From assembly GCA_001662425.1 (NCBI GenBank), contig BDDC01000246.1, positions 2,950 to 22,733 of the forward strand: DNA of 19,784 nt, read 5' to 3'. Within the stretch, counting starts at the first letter, position 1. Every line of letters begins with the position of its first letter. The notes under the pieces are model-generated. The model was not told the DNA's origin. It saw only the letters and a list, made by a program, of their open reading frames with translations, and did no database searches. Shown one piece after another: positions 17,201-19,784 of the stretch. Origin of the DNA: Chlamydomonas sphaeroides. Taxonomy: Eukaryota > Chlorophyta > Chlorophyceae > Chlamydomonadales > Chlamydomonadaceae. The translations under genes and the position numbers were made by a program.

Positions 17201-19784
17201 CCGCGTCAATGTGGAGGAGGTGCTGATGCGGGCAGCCAACATGAGCAGCCAATTCCAGCTGCTGCAGGTGTGGGAGGCTTGGGAGGGTCAAGCGCAGGCA
17301 CTGGGGCGGGCTGACCACGGACGGCAGGGGGACGAACCCCCAACGTCGGCTCACGCGCCACCCACCCCGCCCCGCAGGTCCGCTACGAGCTCAAACTGGC
17401 GCTCAGCGAAAGCCTGGGCCCCCGGGCGCCCACCACCCGCCTCACCACGCTGGCGCGGGAGCTGTGGTGCCGCGACGGCCACGCGCTGGCAGCGGCGGCA
17501 GCCGCTTCCGGGACGGCGGGCGTAGACGGCGAGGACGGCGGCGGCGCCGCCGCCGCCGCCGGCACTGCGCCCATGGACGTTGACGGCTCGGCAGCGGCGG
17601 CGGCGGCGCCGCCGGCGGAGCCGCCGCTTGCGGCGCCCAGCGCGCCGACGGCCGAGGTGTCGGGTCTCATCGCGCGGACAGGGCCGCCGGAGGAGTGCGC
17701 TGGCGCGGTGGTGCTGCTGAATGCGCCCGTGCTCGAGTACCTGGTGGCGGGTGAGGCGCCACCGCAGGGCGCACGCCTGGGCTGTGTGCCTCCAGGGGCC
17801 TGCAGGGGCAGCACAGCGGGAAACCGCACCCGCACCGCAGCCTTGGTGCCGCGTTGAGAGGGCGGGGTACTCCAGCACCTGGCAGCGCAGCGAGCAGCGG
17901 GGGCTGCGTTATGGGTGGGGCCCCTAATGGCCCTGCTGCCTGGGCTGCGGCTGTTGGCTACACACTCCGCAACGCAAAGGGCTACCACCTAAAACGATTT
18001 GGAGCCGCGCCGCCTGCCACTGCGCGCCACCGCTCCGAAGTCTGCGCCCATCACGCCCTACGCACCCGCTCCCGCACACGCCCTCGTGCCCCGCACCCCC
18101 GCAGGCACCACGGAGCTCAAGATCGGCAAGCACCTGTACAGCGGCCGCCTCACGCTGCGGCCCGGGCAGGACGAGCGGGACGAGGGGTCTCTGGACCACG
18201 CGGCCGCCATCGCGGCGGTGAGGGGCGCCCCACACCGCCGCACGCCGCCCTGTGCACCGCCCGCCATATTGGTGTATGTGATCTAGCTCAGAGCAACCAC
18301 AGCGTCCTTGTCTGGAGCGTCTACGTAGCTTGGCGCTACCATAGCGTCGTTGCCTGTAACGTGTACATACGGTAGTACATAGCTTGGCCGCAACAACGCC
18401 AGCCCAGGACCGGCCGGCGAGGCTCGTTTCAACCTCATCCCGTCCGGCCATCCCTCTCCTTCCCCGCCGCCAGAGCGAGGACGCGGTCAACGCAGCCGCC
18501 GCCAAGGCCTACGCCACCGCCACGCCCGACACCTTCCCCGCATACCGCGCGCTGCGCGAGGCGTGCGGCGCGCTGGGGCGGGTGCTCAGCCGCACGCACA
18601 CCTCCACCGACGCCACGCACTTCATCCAGGCCGCGCGGCGGGCCAGCCTGCACATCAGCAGGCTGCCGGCGGGCATGCTGGAGGCCTTTGCGGCCGCCAA
18701 CCCGGGCCTGTGAGTGCTGTTGCCGGGCGACATGGAGCTATTGTTCTATCGTGCCGCGCGGGAACGCGCTTCTTACGAAGGACCGGATATGTTGAGGAAG
18801 GGCTGGACAATCGGCACCGGCGCCGAATGCAGCCGATGGGCCTCAGGGGGCATGGGCCTTGCCGATCAGGGATGGGCGTCTGGGGTCTGGCGCCGATGCC
18901 GCGGGGACTGGAATTGAAAGGGCACATGGGCCCGTGCGCTAGGCATGATTAACCCCTCCGCTGACGCCCTCGCGCCCGCCTCCCTCCCCTCCTTCCCAGC
19001 GTGCTCGAGGCGCGTCCTGCGCCGCGCGCCGCGCTCCCCGAGCCTCCGCGCGCCGCCGCCGCCGCTGCCACCTCACCGCCCCTGTCCCGCGACGGCGCGA
19101 CGCCGCAGCCCTCGGCGCCGCAGCCCGCGCCGCCGGCCCCGCAGCCCGCCGGCCCCGCGCAGCCGCTGCAGCACCAGCGCAGCGACCAGGTCGCGACCTG
19201 GGCGCTGCAGGCGGTGCCCTTCCCCGCATGCTTCCCGCCGCTGGAGCCGGTGCCGCCCGACACGCCGCCGCTGCGGGTGCCGCAGTGCCTGGCCTTTTTC
19301 CTGCAGTCGCGACTCAGCCTGGCCTCGCCGCACGCGCTGGTGGTGACCGCCTGCAATCGGCAGCTCATGCCGCTCAAGGTGAGACATGTGGCGCCGAAGG
19401 TTCCTGGCTGCCTCGCCATTGGCCAAAACACATTTCGGCTGTACGGAACTGACACGCGTGTCGTACCCTTGCCGCGCATTGCTCTCGGCAGGTGCTGTCG
19501 TGCATTCCCGTACCGCACTCGACGTACCGCATTCCCGAGCACGTGTGGGCGGCTTACATGTCCGTCAGCACGGCGGGCGCAGCGACCGCACACGCGGCCG
19601 GCGCTGCCGCCGCTGGGCACGGCAACGGCAGCCCGGCCCGCCTGACGTCTGGCGGCGCCCCTGCTGGCGGCTCCCCAGACGCCTCTCCCACCCGGGAGCT
19701 GTCCACCGTGCTCGCCATGGCCGGAGTTGGCTGCCGCCGCGGGTCAATCGGCGGCAGCGCTGCCGCCACTGGACCCGCGCCCGC
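14250..19784 (+). CDS. MED14: Mediator complex subunit 14 (3' partial)
   Basis: Exons: 14250-14389, 14592-14848, 15392-15522, 15852-16734, 17158-17267, 17378-17750, 18105-18217, 18474-18709, 19000-19378, 19492->19784; every GT-AG join keeps frame, giving about 971 residues before the window ends. MED14 is the backbone linking head, middle and tail of Mediator, which couples transcription factors to RNA polymerase II in the nucleus. Family signatures: PLVDLQQLLANVLDNVLADY near residue 15; LLALLNW-type helix (CLALLNWKPW); ALEVLTTGTYQELP near 125-138; LPPGLRVLSVSNGTAVLRAE from 179; WKWRLIHFVLLIGVPFYDP from 265; RLRLD-type KLRLDTYRVNVEEVL in exon 5. The ATG at 14250 has A at -3 and G at +4; the in-frame 14199 codon upstream is GTG. 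Lineage-typical Ala/Gly/Pro-rich insertions occur at about 213-262, 312-366 and in exon 6 (DGEDGGGAAAAAG, PMDVDGSAAAAAAPP), plus a Pro/Ala-rich stretch at the start of exon 9. Confidence 0.9.
15541..15570 (+). repeat. 15-bp tandem repeat, two copies, in a MED14 intron
   Basis: The unit gtcagggcacctggg occurs exactly twice, just after the donor site of the intron at 15523-15851. It is a minor local duplication with no evident role. Confidence 0.8.
18355..18359 (+). terminator. TGTAA motif inside a MED14 intron
   Basis: A sense-strand TGTAA lies in the intron 18218-18473, within a stretch of clearly lower GC than the flanking exons. It matches the algal poly(A) signal and might permit occasional premature 3' end formation. 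It may equally be chance, and normal splicing keeps the full frame. Confidence 0.25.

Overview
This window is nuclear DNA from a green alga, most likely a volvocine relative of Chlamydomonas (Chlamydomonas, Volvox or a close genus). The evidence is the very GC-rich sequence, genes split into many short exons by GT-AG introns of roughly 50 to 550 bases that all restore the reading frame, Ser-Pro-rich cell-wall-type protein sequence, Ala/Gly runs inside otherwise conserved proteins, and TGTAA polyadenylation signals downstream of two genes. The species cannot be fixed from the sequence alone.

Layout. (1) Bases 1-4105, + strand: the 3' part of a large secreted modular protein. It carries a long Ser-Pro-rich arm (encoded partly by 33-bp and 15-bp tandem repeats), a beta-rich unassigned domain, a region resembling the TCAF / M60-peptidase-associated glutamine-amidotransferase-like fold, and a C-terminal WSC carbohydrate-binding domain. 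(2) Bases 4106-5730: its 3' UTR and a spacer with degenerate repeats and no convincing gene. (3) Bases 5731-7263, + strand: an intronless gene for an NHL-like plus BTB/POZ protein. (4) Bases 7264-8171: the convergent spacer, holding the poly(A) signal of the next gene. (5) Bases 8172-13927, - strand: a complete 16-exon gene for the ER alpha-glucosidase II catalytic subunit (GH31). (6) Bases 13928-14249: a compact divergent promoter region with an E2F-like near-palindrome and a G-box. (7) Bases 14250 to beyond 19784, + strand: the first ten exons of Mediator subunit 14.

The genes do not form an operon or an obvious functional cluster. Two are conserved housekeeping genes (N-glycan trimming in the ER; RNA polymerase II Mediator) sharing one promoter region. 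The BTB protein probably works in ubiquitin-ligase or scaffold assembly. The most unusual object is the first gene, whose combination of domains I do not know as a described family. All exon joins were worked out by hand from splice-site consensus, frame continuity and family similarity; none was checked against transcripts.
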